Source of the DNA: Tricholoma matsutake
Taxonomy: Eukaryota > Basidiomycota > Agaricomycetes > Agaricales > Tricholomataceae
NCBI GenBank assembly: GCA_026075535.2
Contig: AP026540.1
Coordinates: 1,674,001 to 1,738,000 of the forward strand
Length of the DNA: 64,000 nucleotides
Direction of reading: 5' to 3'
In this document: positions 1 to 10,231 of the stretch, piece after piece
How the letters are laid out: every line of letters starts with the position of its first letter
Numbering within the stretch: the first letter of the stretch is position 1
Made by a program: the position numbers and the translations under genes
The notes under the pieces: model-generated
What the model saw: the letters and a program-made list of their open reading frames with translations, nothing else
Told to the model about the DNA's origin: nothing
The model's database searches: none

Positions 1-2473
1 TATCATCCTCCCCTAATTCATCGATTGAAGGTGGTGAATAGCCTTCATGGCTCTCAAGAAAGTGGACATGATATGAAATATGAACCTTATGCATTGCGCG
101 GTTATAACAGCGATATGCGTTTGATTTCGGCTCGTAGCCTATCAAGATGCATTTGATGGATTGTTCAAGTATCTTGGGATTATCCTTTCCTGGGATAAGC
201 ACAAACGCCCTGCAACCTATCTCTCAAAGATAAGAATAATCAGGTTTTCTCTCGTACCATAATTCCCAAGGCGTTAGGCTTGCTAGTGAATGGGTCATAG
301 TCTTGGCATGCAAGTGGGCAGCTGTGAGGTAGAACTCATCCCACAAATAAGCTGGCAGACCAGCATATATTCGCATAGTGTGCACTTTAGCCATAAGCAT
401 CCTATGCATTCGCTCAACACGGCCTATGTGAGCCGAGGTGTGAGGTGCCGTGAAATGCTGATCAATACCATGAGTCTTCAACCACTCCTTCATTTTGTGC
501 AATTTAAGTTCACCGTTATCGGTGATATAGGTCCCGACTTTGAGGCCAGTTTCGTTCTCCTGGGCAAGTTCCCAAGCTTTAAGTTCCATGAAAGCATCAT
601 CTTTATTTTGCAATGGTATAGACCATGGGAATGAGGTGTAGTCATCTACTATATCCATGATATAATGGTTCCCCACACGCAACGTTACTGAATGTGGTCC
701 AGATAGATCCACCCACACCTTTTCCAGCTTCCTTGTTGCCTTATGGCCTGGTCCCTCCTGACATTTCTTGGGGACTGGAGACTTGGTCTGCTTGCCAAGG
801 ACACAGGAATTGCATTTAGGTAATTTTTGCAATGAAGTGAGCGGCGCACCAGTGAAAGCGCCCTTCTTGGCCATATCCCAGAGTGCCTGGTAATTTGCAT
901 GACCCAGACGACGATGCCATGTCTCGAGAGTAGGGGTCTTGTGAACCATTAGTGCATGATCAGCCTCGGCCGATGCAATGTTGAGCATGTAAAGCTTTCT
1001 AGATATGCACAATCCATGAGCTATGAAGGCCCCGGAGGATTTATCAGTGAACCAGCATGTGTTACTGTCAAAATGTGTGACAGCATTAGAGTCGTCAGCC
1101 AGCGTGCCCACTGAGATCAGCCAAACTGCCAATTTTGGGATGTAGAGGGCATTACATAAAATAATTGATGTGCCCCGGGCTATTCTTAGCTGTATATCAC
1201 CAACACTGACAGCATCAATAGATGAACCACCGACACCTCTGACAGAGCGAGGTGAAATGGGTCATAAGGTGAGGAAGTCAGACTTGTCAGGGGATATATG
1301 TACTGTACCCCCAGAGTCAATAATAAAGGGGAGAGCATCTAAGGTAATGCGTGAGCGACAAGTCTGTGAAAGGGGTTCCACGATGAGTGCATTGTCAGGG
1401 ATGGGTGATGTATGGTGTTTCCAGTCCACTGTAGTGGTGAGCTCCTCCTCCACAGCAACCCATCCTTCATATTCCAGCGCATCCGAAGGGTCTAAAGGCA
1501 GTGGGTCATGAGCAAGCCTGGCAAATTCTGGTGCAGGTGGGGTAGGAATATCGGGGTCAACCATGACAGTGAAGGCACAACCATTAATGTCCTTCATGGT
1601 AATAGGAACCTTCATAGTGCCAGCCGGTAAGGATTTCTTCTCATGGGCGGCCCTGCGAGCAGCGATCGACTCCTTGAGTGATTTCCCAGCCATACCACTG
1701 CCAGGTTTAATGCAATATTGTTTCGTGTGGCCAGGTTTCCCACAGTTAGTGTTGGTGCAGATTGGTGTGTTAGGGAGCTTGGAAGATTTGGACTGTGCGG
1801 TAAAAGCAGCATGGTTTTTGGAATCACCATGCTGATCATTCTCAAGTAATGATTGTTCGTTCTCCAGAAATAATTTGATATCTTTCGAGCCATATGGAGC
1901 TTCGAGGGAAGAAACAGCAATATCTCGTGAAATAATGGAGCAAGCATGTGGAAAATTATCACTAAGGGAATTAAGGAGAGCAATGCAACAAAGAAGATCG
2001 GCCTGTATATCACCCATGGCAAAAGCGCATTCAATTAACGCACAAATCTTTTCTGCCATCTCGGGGAGTGGTGTGTCCTTTGTACACTGGATGGAAAGCA
2101 CTTGTTGTAAGAGCTGGACCTGCCAAACGGGGCCTTCCTTCTGGTGATGGTCCTGGAGAATTTTCCAGTTCACATCAGGGCCTACTTTAATGTCCAGGAA
2201 TTTATGCTCAGACGGAGAGACGCTGGATGCGATAAACGCATACACGAGGCAGGAATTTGCCTTCCAGTTGGCAAGCACTTGGAGTTCAGTAGAAGTTGGC
2301 TCAGGTATTCTGCCCATAACATATTCATAAAGGCCATTTAATGATAAAGCAATAATAATCTCCTCGCACCATTCTTTGTAATTTGATTTAAGTTTGTTGA
2401 GCTTCTCCCCGGTATATTGCACAGAAAGTTTGATAGGGGAAATGGACGGGGGATCAACAGTATCAGTACCCAT
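1..2473 (-). pseudogene. gag-pol: copia-A gag-pol polyprotein, two in-frame stops
   Basis: A single reading frame runs from ATG at 2473 to the window edge. In order it holds a gag domain (about residues 1-220), a zinc knuckle (C-X4-C-X4-H-X4-C, near residue 240), an aspartic protease motif IDSGGTVH near the end of the first open stretch, the GAG-pre-integrase segment (HRRLGHANYQAL, CNSCVLGKQTKSPVPKK) and the integrase core. The core shows VDLSG, VDDYT, ITDNG and HIGRVERMHR, so the three acidic residues are present. The frame is broken by TGA at 1262-1264 and at 224-226. Both segments lie in the same frame, and translation past each stop continues to match copia-B, so these are point nonsense mutations. 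At 224 the relative has Arg, consistent with CGA to TGA. RT and RNase H lie beyond base 1. Confidence 0.9.
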
Positions 2474-2672
2474 GATAGAAAACCGAGGTCAGTGGACGAC
2501 GAGTGTGCAAAGGGAGATGAGAGAGACGCAATGGTAGAGCAGCCGGGTCTGTGAAAGACAAAGGAATTGATCCGAGATCAAAAACGATCAGGGAAACAGA
2601 TCAGAAGGTATGACAAAGCAGAATGTCGAGTGGCTAGGATACTTTCTCCCATTGTTCAAAGATGACGAGAAT

Positions 2673-2683
2673 GGCCCATAACC
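2673..2683 (-). promoter_or_regulatory. copia-A primer binding site (half-tRNA type)
   Basis: GGTTATGGGCC on the minus strand directly follows the LTR. It is complementary to the GGCCCATAACC of the initiator-Met tRNA anticodon region rather than to a tRNA 3' end. This matches the half-tRNA priming known for Drosophila copia and the Hemivirus genus. The same block lies next to the LTRs at 28505 and 11854. Confidence 0.7.
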
Positions 2684-3028
2684 TATAGAAAGTGAATCCT
2701 AGTATAAACAACTCAGTCTCTGGATAAGTGACTGTATTAATCTGTACTATACCTAGTATAAACAACTGTTGTAGTAGAGTAAGTATGCGTCAATAAATAT
2801 GTATAGTAAATATAGCTCACCTCAGTCTCTGGATAAGTGACTGAGGTGATAAAGTAAACTACTGAAGATATATATACGTGTAATCCATAACAAAAGGATG
2901 TGTGTCAAAGGAAAAGAGACAAGGGGAAACTTAAACACGAGCCGACCATGTGGATCAAAGGGAATGCTAAAATAGCACATGCATCAAACACATCAAAAGT
3001 GTTATGGACTCACGGTGTGATTCCAACA
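2684..3028 (-). repeat. 5' LTR of copia-A
   Basis: 345 bp on the minus strand, beginning TGTTGGAATCACACC and ending TTTCTATA directly before the primer site. It resembles the 356-bp copia-B LTRs in its start and in a conserved hairpin, CACCTCAGTC (2818-2827) facing GACTGAGGTG (2839-2848). TATA-like and AT-rich stretches follow the hairpin. The right boundary is set by the point where gypsy gag sequence resumes. Confidence 0.8.
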
Positions 3029-3111
3029 ATTTGCAGTGCGCTCAATAAATATAGAGGAGTCAGAAGAGTTGAACGAGATGATGAAAGTGCACTGTTCCGA
3101 AATTTCATTCT

Positions 3112-5690
3112 CTAATGCTGAAAATCCTCTCGAACTACTTTTCGACGATGGTGCAATTGAGGTATCGAGGGAATGGTAGCGGTCCGAGTTGAGTTAGGAT
3201 CACATATCGTGATGGTTTGGGCTTCGTTCCAATAGTTTCTAATGACGCTTTCTGTTAAGACGTCGAAAGGTTGTCCGAGTAGAATATCGTAAGCCAGGTC
3301 CCGAATAATATGTATCTGCATGTATAAGGTGATTCCACCAAGATCACAGGGCATGTTGCATGCTAAGCTGAGTGTTTCATCCACAGTCCCATTGGCAGAC
3401 TGCATTGGAAGCCTAATCGAGGAGTCGTATGCTAGACTGAGTTCATGGCAAACATCTTCAGCCATCAATATGATCGAGGAACCGGGATCGACGACACTTT
3501 CTACCTGGTTGTTACCATGGACATCCATAATAACTGATCTAATCAATGAAGTTTCTTTAGCAACGATGAAAGGCTGAGGGATTTCACCAGGTCGGAGACT
3601 GCTAATATAGGTCTCATATGGGTCAGGCACAATAATCGTGTCGGGACTAAACATGTTTGTCGCATTGTTTCCGGATTGTGGGACTTGTTTCGGTGTGACC
3701 TGTTCTCTCCATTTTGTTTGAACCTTGGGTGAAAGCGAGAGTAGTTCTTCAGATGTCAGCATGACGATCGGCATCTTCATCGAGCATGCAAAGATATCAT
3801 GCGCGATTTTCTCGTTCTGTACTGGTGCCTGTGTCGCATACGATAGTCCATCTTTTTCCTTACCCTTTGATGCGCCAGCGAAGTTCCTTTTGTGTGGTGG
3901 CAAATAGGCATTCTCCCTGACCGATGCGTATGGGTGTACCGAGGTTTGCGTTGGGGGTATGGTGGTCAATGGCGAAGTGGTCAATGCGGGAGATGTCGAT
4001 GTCGATGTTGGAGCCGTAGTTGAAGTCAAAGGATTGACCGTTGTCGATGAAGATGTCGAGGGTGGTGGGACTAGAGCAGTAGACATTGACGATGCAGGGA
4101 TGGGGGTTGTTGTGGCCAGAACCGAATTTCAAACCTCTTTGTTCAGACACAAAAATGGTCGACCACTTCGAAGCGTGAATATTTTGCGCTCAAGAGCCGC
4201 TATTCTATCTTCGGAGTCAGCTGTCAATGTCAAATTATGATAAATGCCTTTTGTCTCCAATCCCGATGTAGAAATGGCATCGGACTCTGTTATCGAAGTG
4301 ATCGCAGCTGAGGTTGAACTAGTTGAAGTCGAAGGTGCCGATGGTGCAATGCTGAATAAAAGTGTGGCTGCTGGGGTTGCGTCTGGGTTGTGTTTCCACC
4401 ATTTGTCAATGCGTTCCTTGATAAACCTGCCAGGGATACTTCGAGGGGTGAATTGTCTGTTTGGAAGTACGATCTTTCCTTCTGCGTTTCTCTTACACTT
4501 CCCTTCATTCAAGTACGACTGACAAACCATACAGTCAGGAATAAAATGTCCCGATAAACCGCAAAATATGCAAAGGAGTGCATCGATGTGTGCCTGTCTG
4601 TCTGCCGAATTAGTGCGAGGATTTTTAGTACCTGCGATATGTGTAGCGATGGTGCTAGCGAATCGTTCAAACATTGCATTTAGATCTTTGGTTTTAATCG
4701 TAATAGTTCCGGGTGACAAGGTGACCGTATTTCCGATGTTTGATGTCGAGTGTGATGAGGAAGTCAATTGGTGGATTACTGAGTTCAATGTGTTGGAGCC
4801 TGCTAGTACAAATTTTGCCGCATCATGAATGTTGTTGAGTGGATATGGATCGTTGGGATAATGGTCAGGGAATTCAAGTTCGAGTCGTCGAGCAATTCGA
4901 GTCCATGAGCCGGTTTAGAATCCTCGAACATAAGCTCTGCTTTGCTCGGCTTCCGAGATCCTATTCTTTGCTCGCAAAAAGTGAGTAATGTTGTAGAAAG
5001 CACGATAATACATTCCTAGATCACTCGTGTCAAATATCCCAACGTGTAGCTGTTCTCCCACTAATTTGTCCATGTCCAATATGCTCAACTTGCGATCGTC
5101 TTCCGAGCCGGGATAGAGTTTGGGTACTGCTGTTCAAAATTCGTTGAATGATGTGCTGGGTTGATACTCTGGAAGTGATTCCCAGAGTTCTGAAGAGTTA
5201 ATGTCGAGGTAGCGACAAGCGTGTTTCTTCATTAGATTCGATTCAGTAACGCCGCAGGTCAGGAGTAATAGTTCAAGCTCTTCGAAGTATTGTCGAAGCT
5301 CTCGAGGCTGAGTCGGGTCGAATTTCAGAGCAGTCAAGTGCCCACGAGCTGGCATCGCGGTTTGGGTAGTCATGAATGCGATGACTCTAGGGGTAGGGGT
5401 TAAGACTTGTGTAATAGATGGTAGAGGTGTCGAAGTTGTTGGAAGGATGAACGAAGAGGTCGATGATGATGATGAAGAAGTAGATGACGATGTGGAAGGT
5501 GATGATGTAGGTGAAGGAAATAGTCTATGATGAGTAGATTCTGCTTTGGAAACTGGAATCAGAATGTCTCCTGATTGTTTGAGAGATTCAAAGGCATGGC
5601 AAGTATTGATGCAAAGGGTTCTCGCTTGTGTTGGCCTAAGCCGAGGAAGTCGAGGTTGGTCCGACGATGAAATGATTCAGAGACCCTCAT
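3112..5690 (-). pseudogene. gag: gypsy-A1 gag-protease, multiple stops
   Basis: A first ATG (5690-5688) lies just inside the primer site and opens about 45 codons before a stop. The main frame then reads a Ser/Thr-rich segment followed by the capsid-like start at 5373 (ALKFDPTQPRELRQYFEELE). Next comes a zinc-binding segment (CIFCGLSGHFIPDCMVC, about 4570-4520), a Ser/Thr/Pro-rich linker, and a retropepsin-like domain near 3510-3230 (VVDPGSSIILM, then YDILLGQPFDVL). In-frame stops are TGA 5136-5134, TAA 4917-4915 and TGA 4131-4129. All open stretches between them are in one frame, so the gene was continuous. TAG at 3114-3112 ends the last long stretch shortly before the copia-A insertion. The position where the first and second N-terminal frames join is unclear (intron or frameshift). 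Confidence 0.85.
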
Positions 5691-5701
5691 GGTGGGCTCC
5701 A
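5691..5701 (-). promoter_or_regulatory. gypsy-A1 primer binding site
   Basis: TGGAGCCCACC on the minus strand starts four bases inside the LTR end (…CATCATCA) and abuts the first gag ATG. It has the TGG start expected of a site pairing with a tRNA 3' CCA end. The implied tRNA would have U as discriminator base, as tRNA-Cys does. The tRNA identity is inference. Confidence 0.55.
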
Positions 5702-6193
5702 AAAATGATGATACTCAACCCGGGAAAACCACCTAAACTGCCGATGAGGCAATCAATGATATTTGCGATGAGTCAGAGGAAGGTTGCGAGTTGTTCCAAA
5801 TGTTCGTAGCTCAACTGATGGGAAGATGATCAGTTGGTACTAGTTGTGAAGGTAGTGCTATGAGAGACGAAGGCGTTTGGTGTGGTCCGATTGAGTATTG
5901 ATCAATATTGAGGGCAATCAACACAACTTTGCACTCCCCCCCCATATTCCTATCGGAGTCCTAGGAGTCCGAGTTTTCCGATAAGAGTCCGATAGGAGTC
6001 CTACTAGTCCGACAATAGTCCTAGGAGTCTGATAGGAATCCGATCGGAATGTATCTTGATGACCATGTACTTTTATTTCCAAGAAATTCCTAGTAAATTC
6101 CAAGTAAAGTCCTATGCAATTCCAACAGGTAGTAGTCAGAATACCACACCATTTCGGAAGACTTAACTTGATGAAAGTGCTTACAAAATAAAT

Positions 6194-6279
6194 GGGCAGA
6201 GCAGGAATTGAACTCTAGACCTTGGGATATAAGTGACATCACTACCAAACAAGTGCTCAACCAGTTGAGCCACAGGAGC
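6194..6279 (-). other. tRNA-like segment, E1 left arm
   Basis: The minus strand shows an A-box-like TGGCTCAACTGG (6272-6261) and a B-box-like GAGTTCAATTCC (6214-6203) at tRNA-like spacing. The acceptor ends do not pair well, so it is not a functional tRNA gene. A pol III-type start here would transcribe out through the left end of E1. It is homologous to the E2 right arm and E3 left arm. Confidence 0.6.
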
Positions 6280-6669
6280 ATTAATAAATATGTAATATAA
6301 AGTCCATTTAAAGCCCTTAGGATTAGTTCACTTATTTTTAACCTCTCTCACAAGAGCTCGAAAAAAAATTGTTGAGCCCTCGCATCTTCACGAGAGAGTA
6401 AATAACTAATATAGATTTAAAAAAAACCCCCCACACAAACGCGAGGGGGAGAATTGATTATACTATTTAATTATACTATTTTAAATTCTACAAAAAAAAA
6501 CCCACCCCCCCATTTTGTGGGGGGGAGGGGGTGGTGGTGCGTCGCATTGGCTGTCTCGTCAGCCCTGTCCCGTTGTTTCCCCTCCCTCTCATCTCCATCG
6601 TGTCTTGCCTCCCTCACCTCGCCTCCCCTGTGGCTTCTCTCCCCTCCCTCGTCTCCCCTCCCTCATTGT

Positions 6670-7100
6670 TCCACCCACCATCCACCCCACAAGCAGTTGC
6701 TCACGAGGCTGGTGGTGGGTGGTGCGTCATATGTTGGTGGCGGTGTTTGTCCATCGTCCCCTCCCTCCCTCCCCCTCCCCTTAAACACCCTATGAGCAGA
6801 TGCTCATAGGCGTGGTGTTGCTGTCATCTCCCCTTCTGCTCGTCGTTTCCCTTTCCCCTTGTCGTTCATCCCCCTTGTCGTCTGCACCCACGAACCACCC
6901 TATGGGCAGCTGCTCGTAGGTGTGTCATTTGGTGCTGTCGTCATCCCTCCACACCATTCCCATGTTCTCGCACCCCATATACACCCCACGAGCAGTCGCT
7001 CACAGCGGTGATGGGGGGTGCTGGATGTCATTGGTGTCGTGGGGGGTCCATGCACTCACAATCCACCCTATGAGCAGCAGCTCATAGGTGTGGGGTGGGT
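6670..7100. repeat. array of palindrome-cored units in E1
   Basis: Five imperfect palindromes of the type CCACGAGCAGNTGCTCGTGG lie at about 6686, 6789, 6900, 6984 and 7068, separated by 85-110 bp. The spacers are rich in CCACCC, CATCGTCCC and related words. Several copies carry compensating changes that keep the palindrome (for example CTATGAGCAG with CTGCTCATAG-type arms). Homologous arrays lie in E2 and E3. Confidence 0.7.
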
Positions 7101-7664
7101 GCGTTGTTGGTTTGTCAGTGACGTGGCTCGAGGGGAGGGGTCGGGTGGTGCTTACCGGGTCGGTATTCCCCTTCTGGGGTCTCCTGGTGTTGCTCCCCAT
7201 GCTCCTGACCATGATCGATACCCTCACATCCCGTTTTGATGGGGAGGAGGGCGGTTGCCAGGGGCGTCATTGGGTGTGGGTTTGGCTTGTGTCAGTCCGT
7301 CGTTACTCATGTAGATTAGAACCTAGAAACAAAACAAATGAATTAGTTAGTTTACAAAAGTAAAAAACAAATGAAAAAAAAAACTTACTACGGCCCAAAC
7401 GACGATTGCGTCGTTTGGGCATCGTTCAGCATTGAAACCAGTCATTTCCGGTCTTGGGGGCTCGTCTAGAGATGGGGGTGAAGTGGGAGTGGTGGGAGTT
7501 GCTGGGTTGAGGTGGTTGAGGTGGGGGGATGGAGGTGGCATGCTTGTCATCATTGGTGGTGGTGGTGGGAGTTGATGAGCTGGCAGGTGTGATGATGCGG
7601 CTATGTGCTTTGTCATCACACCTGCCGGAAGGTATGTAGTGTAGTATGATCACTTACCTGTAAT

Positions 7665-7742
7665 GACTGTTTAGCCTAATGGTATTGTTGTCAGTTTACA
7701 CTTACATAATCTTCTGTAGTCAAGTGTTCAATTCTCGTCTGT
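7665..7742 (+). other. tRNA-like segment, E1 right arm
   Basis: A-box-like TTAGCCTAATGG (7671-7682) and B-box-like GTGTTCAATTCTC (7724-7736). It points to the right end of E1, is homologous to the E2 left and E3 right arms, and is degenerate as a tRNA. Confidence 0.55.
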
Positions 7743-8958
7743 GTGTTTAATTTTTCATACTATATTACTAAGCAAGGCTGCTTTCATTCCTATCGGAATC
7801 CTATGTTGTCTGATGTCTTAGCATAACTTCGGACTAGTCCTATGTGATTTATATGATCAGAAATTCCTAGGAAATTCCGATAGTCCGATTGGACTCTGAT
7901 CGGACTACATCGGACTGGACTAGGACTAAATGTGCCATTTCATGTCAATTTGGCTGGTGAAAATGACATCGGAATATGGTTGGATTCCGATCGGAGTCCA
8001 ATTGGAATCATTGGAATCATCAGATTCCTATAGGAATATGGGGGGGAGTGTAAAGACCTCGCAATCAATGAGATCGACAGCGAATGAGTTTATCGTTGAT
8101 GGTCGATGTGTGAATTCTGGAGACCTTTCGATAGGTTGATAGTATACAAAGGGTGCAGCAAATGGCTATGAAGTGTTGGAAGGGTTGCTAGTGCTAATGA
8201 TGAGAGGATCAAGGGAGGATCGAGGATGCGATGATCGCAGAGGTTTCTTGTTGATCGAGAAAACCCATAGAGACTTAGATTGTTTTAGAAAGTTGATCGG
8301 ATGCTTAGAACTGTATACGAGATGATAGGTGAAGACGATTTCTTCTATTTCCAAGTAGATACTACAGAGTTTTATATGTTTTAAAGAAACTTCCTAAAAT
8401 GGAATAAGAAACATGTGTAGAACATGAGGCAAAAGATATGAGTTAAGGCACAAGGCCAAAAAGGAGACTGGAATCCGAACAAGAAGGATATATATCATAT
8501 GATGAAAGAGTAATATAGGGTATGGAACTGAAAGGGGACTGTCCTTTGTGTAGAAATCGCGCTAAGTCTCACAGTAATTTGTCCAGCAGGTTCTGTGCGC
8601 AATTGGGACTTGGAACGAGGCTAACCTACTATCAGCAGGTTTGGGCACGAGTTGGAATCCTTCCTGGCACATGGTACTCCACCATATAGATAACAAATGT
8701 GGCGCCTGATGTCGCTCATAGTGTCTCGATATCGATCGATGACGCTCGACAATGGTCAACGATGCTCAATCATGGTCACGGCTTGTTCAAACGTGATCGG
8801 TGATGTTCGATGGTCATTTAGGTGGATCTTAGGGGCTTTCGGGGTAGTCCTAAGGTTGTGCAATGGGCTCTTGATATGATCGATGTCGCTGGTGATGTTT
8901 CAATGCGGTCGATATGATATCACGATCAATAGATTGGGTCGCGCTGTGTCTGGGACGT

Positions 8959-10231
8959 TGATGATGCTCAACCTGGGAAAACCACCAGAACTGCCAATGA
9001 GGCAATCGATGATGTTTGCGATGAGTCAGAGGAAGGTTGCGAGACGTTCCAAATGTTCATGGTCAAACCTATGAGAAGATTACTAGTTAACACTAGTTGT
9101 GAAGGTAGTGTTATGAGAGACGAAGGTGTTTGGCATGGTCTGATCGAGTATCAATCGATATTGAGGGCAGTCGACAAGATCAACAGTGAATGAGTTTATC
9201 GTCGATGGTCGATATGTGAATTCTGCAGACCTTTCGATAGGTTGATGGTATACGAAGGGTGCGGCAAACTGCTATGAAGTGTTGGAAGGGTTGCTAGAAC
9301 TAATGACGAGAGGATCGAGGGAGGATTGAGGATGCGACGATCACAGAGGTTTCTCGTCAATTGAGAAAACCCGCAGAGACTTAGATTGTTTTAGAAAGTT
9401 GATCAGATGCTTAGAACTGTATACAAGACGATATGTGAAGACGATTTCTTGTCATTTCCAAGTAGATACTACAGAGTTTTATATGTTTTAAAGAAACTTC
9501 CTAAAATGGAATGAGAAACATGTGTAGAACATGAGGCAAAAGATATGAGTTAAGGCACAAGGCCATAAAGGAGACTGGAATCCAAACAAGAAAGATATAT
9601 ATCATATGATGAAAGAGTAATAAAGGGAAAGAACTAAAAGTGACTGTCCTTTGTGTATAAACTGTGCTAAGTCTCGCAATAATGCATCCAGTGGGTTCTG
9701 TGCGCGATAGGGACTTGGAACGAGGCTGACCTATGATCAGCAGGTTTGAGCACGAGTTGGAATACGTCCTAGTGCATGGTCTTCCACCATTTAGATAATG
9801 AAGGTGGCGCCCAATGTCGCTCATAGTTTCTCAATATCGATCGATGATGGTCAACGATGGTCGACGACGGTCGATGATGCTTGATCGCAGTTGCAGCTTG
9901 TTCAAAGTTGGTCGGGGATGTTCGATGGTCATGTAGGGGAATCTTAGTGACTTTCAGGGTAGTCCTAAGGTTGTGCGATGTGGGCTCTTGATATGATCGA
10001 TGTCGCTGGTGATGTTTCAACGCGGTCAATATGATATCGTGATCAATAGAGTGGGTTGCGCTGCGTCTGGGATGTCGTAGGAGTTAGCTGATGTGATTAG
10101 AATGATGCTAAAGTGGTGAATCGGTCCTTGAGCCAAGGAGATGACCTATCAACATCGTAGGAGTTAGCCGATGTGATTAGAATGATGTTAAGGTGGTGAA
10201 TCGGTCCTTGAGCTGAGAAGACAACCTATCA
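8959..10231 (-). repeat. gypsy-A1 LTR copy 2 (outer), full length
   Basis: The + strand runs from TGATGATGCTCAACC to GACAACCTATCA, the same termini as the LTR at 55938-57131. It joins copy 1 without a gap, giving a head-to-tail LTR pair. The right end contains an extra 80-bp tandem repeat (10075-10231). Sequence to the right (CCAGAGTG…) is not LTR. Confidence 0.8.
10075..10231. repeat. 80-bp tandem duplication in LTR copy 2
   Basis: Two units, each starting TCGTAGGAGTTAGC and ending CCTATCA, at 10075-10154 and 10155-10231. They differ at only a few bases. The LTR at 55938-57131 has one unit. Confidence 0.85.

Larger units (their letters stand above)
1..3028 (-). mobile_element. Ty1/copia retrotransposon (copia-A), 3' part outside window
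   Basis: Reading on the minus strand, the element starts with a TG-initiated 5' LTR at 3028, then a primer site, a gag-pol frame and a run-off at base 1. The same family organisation is complete at 27909-33617, which guided the boundaries. It sits inside the gag-protease region of a gypsy element, because gypsy coding sequence ends abruptly at the LTR edge. The expected 5-bp duplicate on the right would be 3029-3033; its partner lies outside the window, so this is unproven. Confidence 0.9.
5922..8060. mobile_element. E1: non-autonomous hAT-like element with tRNA-like arms
   Basis: 2139 bp flanked by 8-bp duplicates GCAATCAA (5914-5921, 8061-8068). The uninterrupted LTR at 9160 has GCAGTCGA at this point. 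Near both ends lies the inverted block TTTRCACTCCCCCCCATATT. Subterminal DNA is packed with TTCCGATCGGA-like iterations. Two tRNA-like segments point outwards (6194-6279 minus, 7665-7742 plus). The centre holds an array of imperfect palindromes (6670-7100). No transposase or other protein is encoded; long open frames in the C/T-rich centre are composition artefacts. It has the same orientation as E3 but is more diverged. The hAT assignment rests on the 8-bp duplication and is tentative. Confidence 0.75.
5706..8957 (-). repeat. gypsy-A1 LTR copy 1, split by E1
   Basis: The + strand begins TGATGATACTCAACC and matches the LTRs at 8959 and 55938. It is interrupted at 5922-8060 by E1, then resumes and stops at CTGGGACG, about 75 bp short of the family's CCTATCA end. 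It runs straight into the next LTR copy. With E1 removed it is about 1.1 kb. Confidence 0.8.
3029..10231 (-). mobile_element. Ty3/gypsy element gypsy-A1, 5' part only, invaded by copia-A and E1
   Basis: On the minus strand the element has a tandem LTR pair (10231-5706), a primer site (5701-5691) and a gag-protease gene (5690-3112), and is then cut by copia-A. RT onward would lie left of the window. It belongs to the same family as the element at 55938-64000, which shares the LTR. Its order of events can be read: gypsy-A1 first, then copia-A in gag and E1 in the LTR. Confidence 0.85.

Noticed and set aside
290..634. Plus-strand ORFs opposite copia-A and other element genes
   Set aside because: Antisense shadows of gag-pol without introns, motifs or conserved position, unlike the two genes opposite gypsy-A2 and gypsy-B.
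6670..7100. CRISPR-like regular spacing of palindromic repeats
   Set aside because: Eukaryotic element context, repeats vary, spacers are themselves repeated, and no cas genes.
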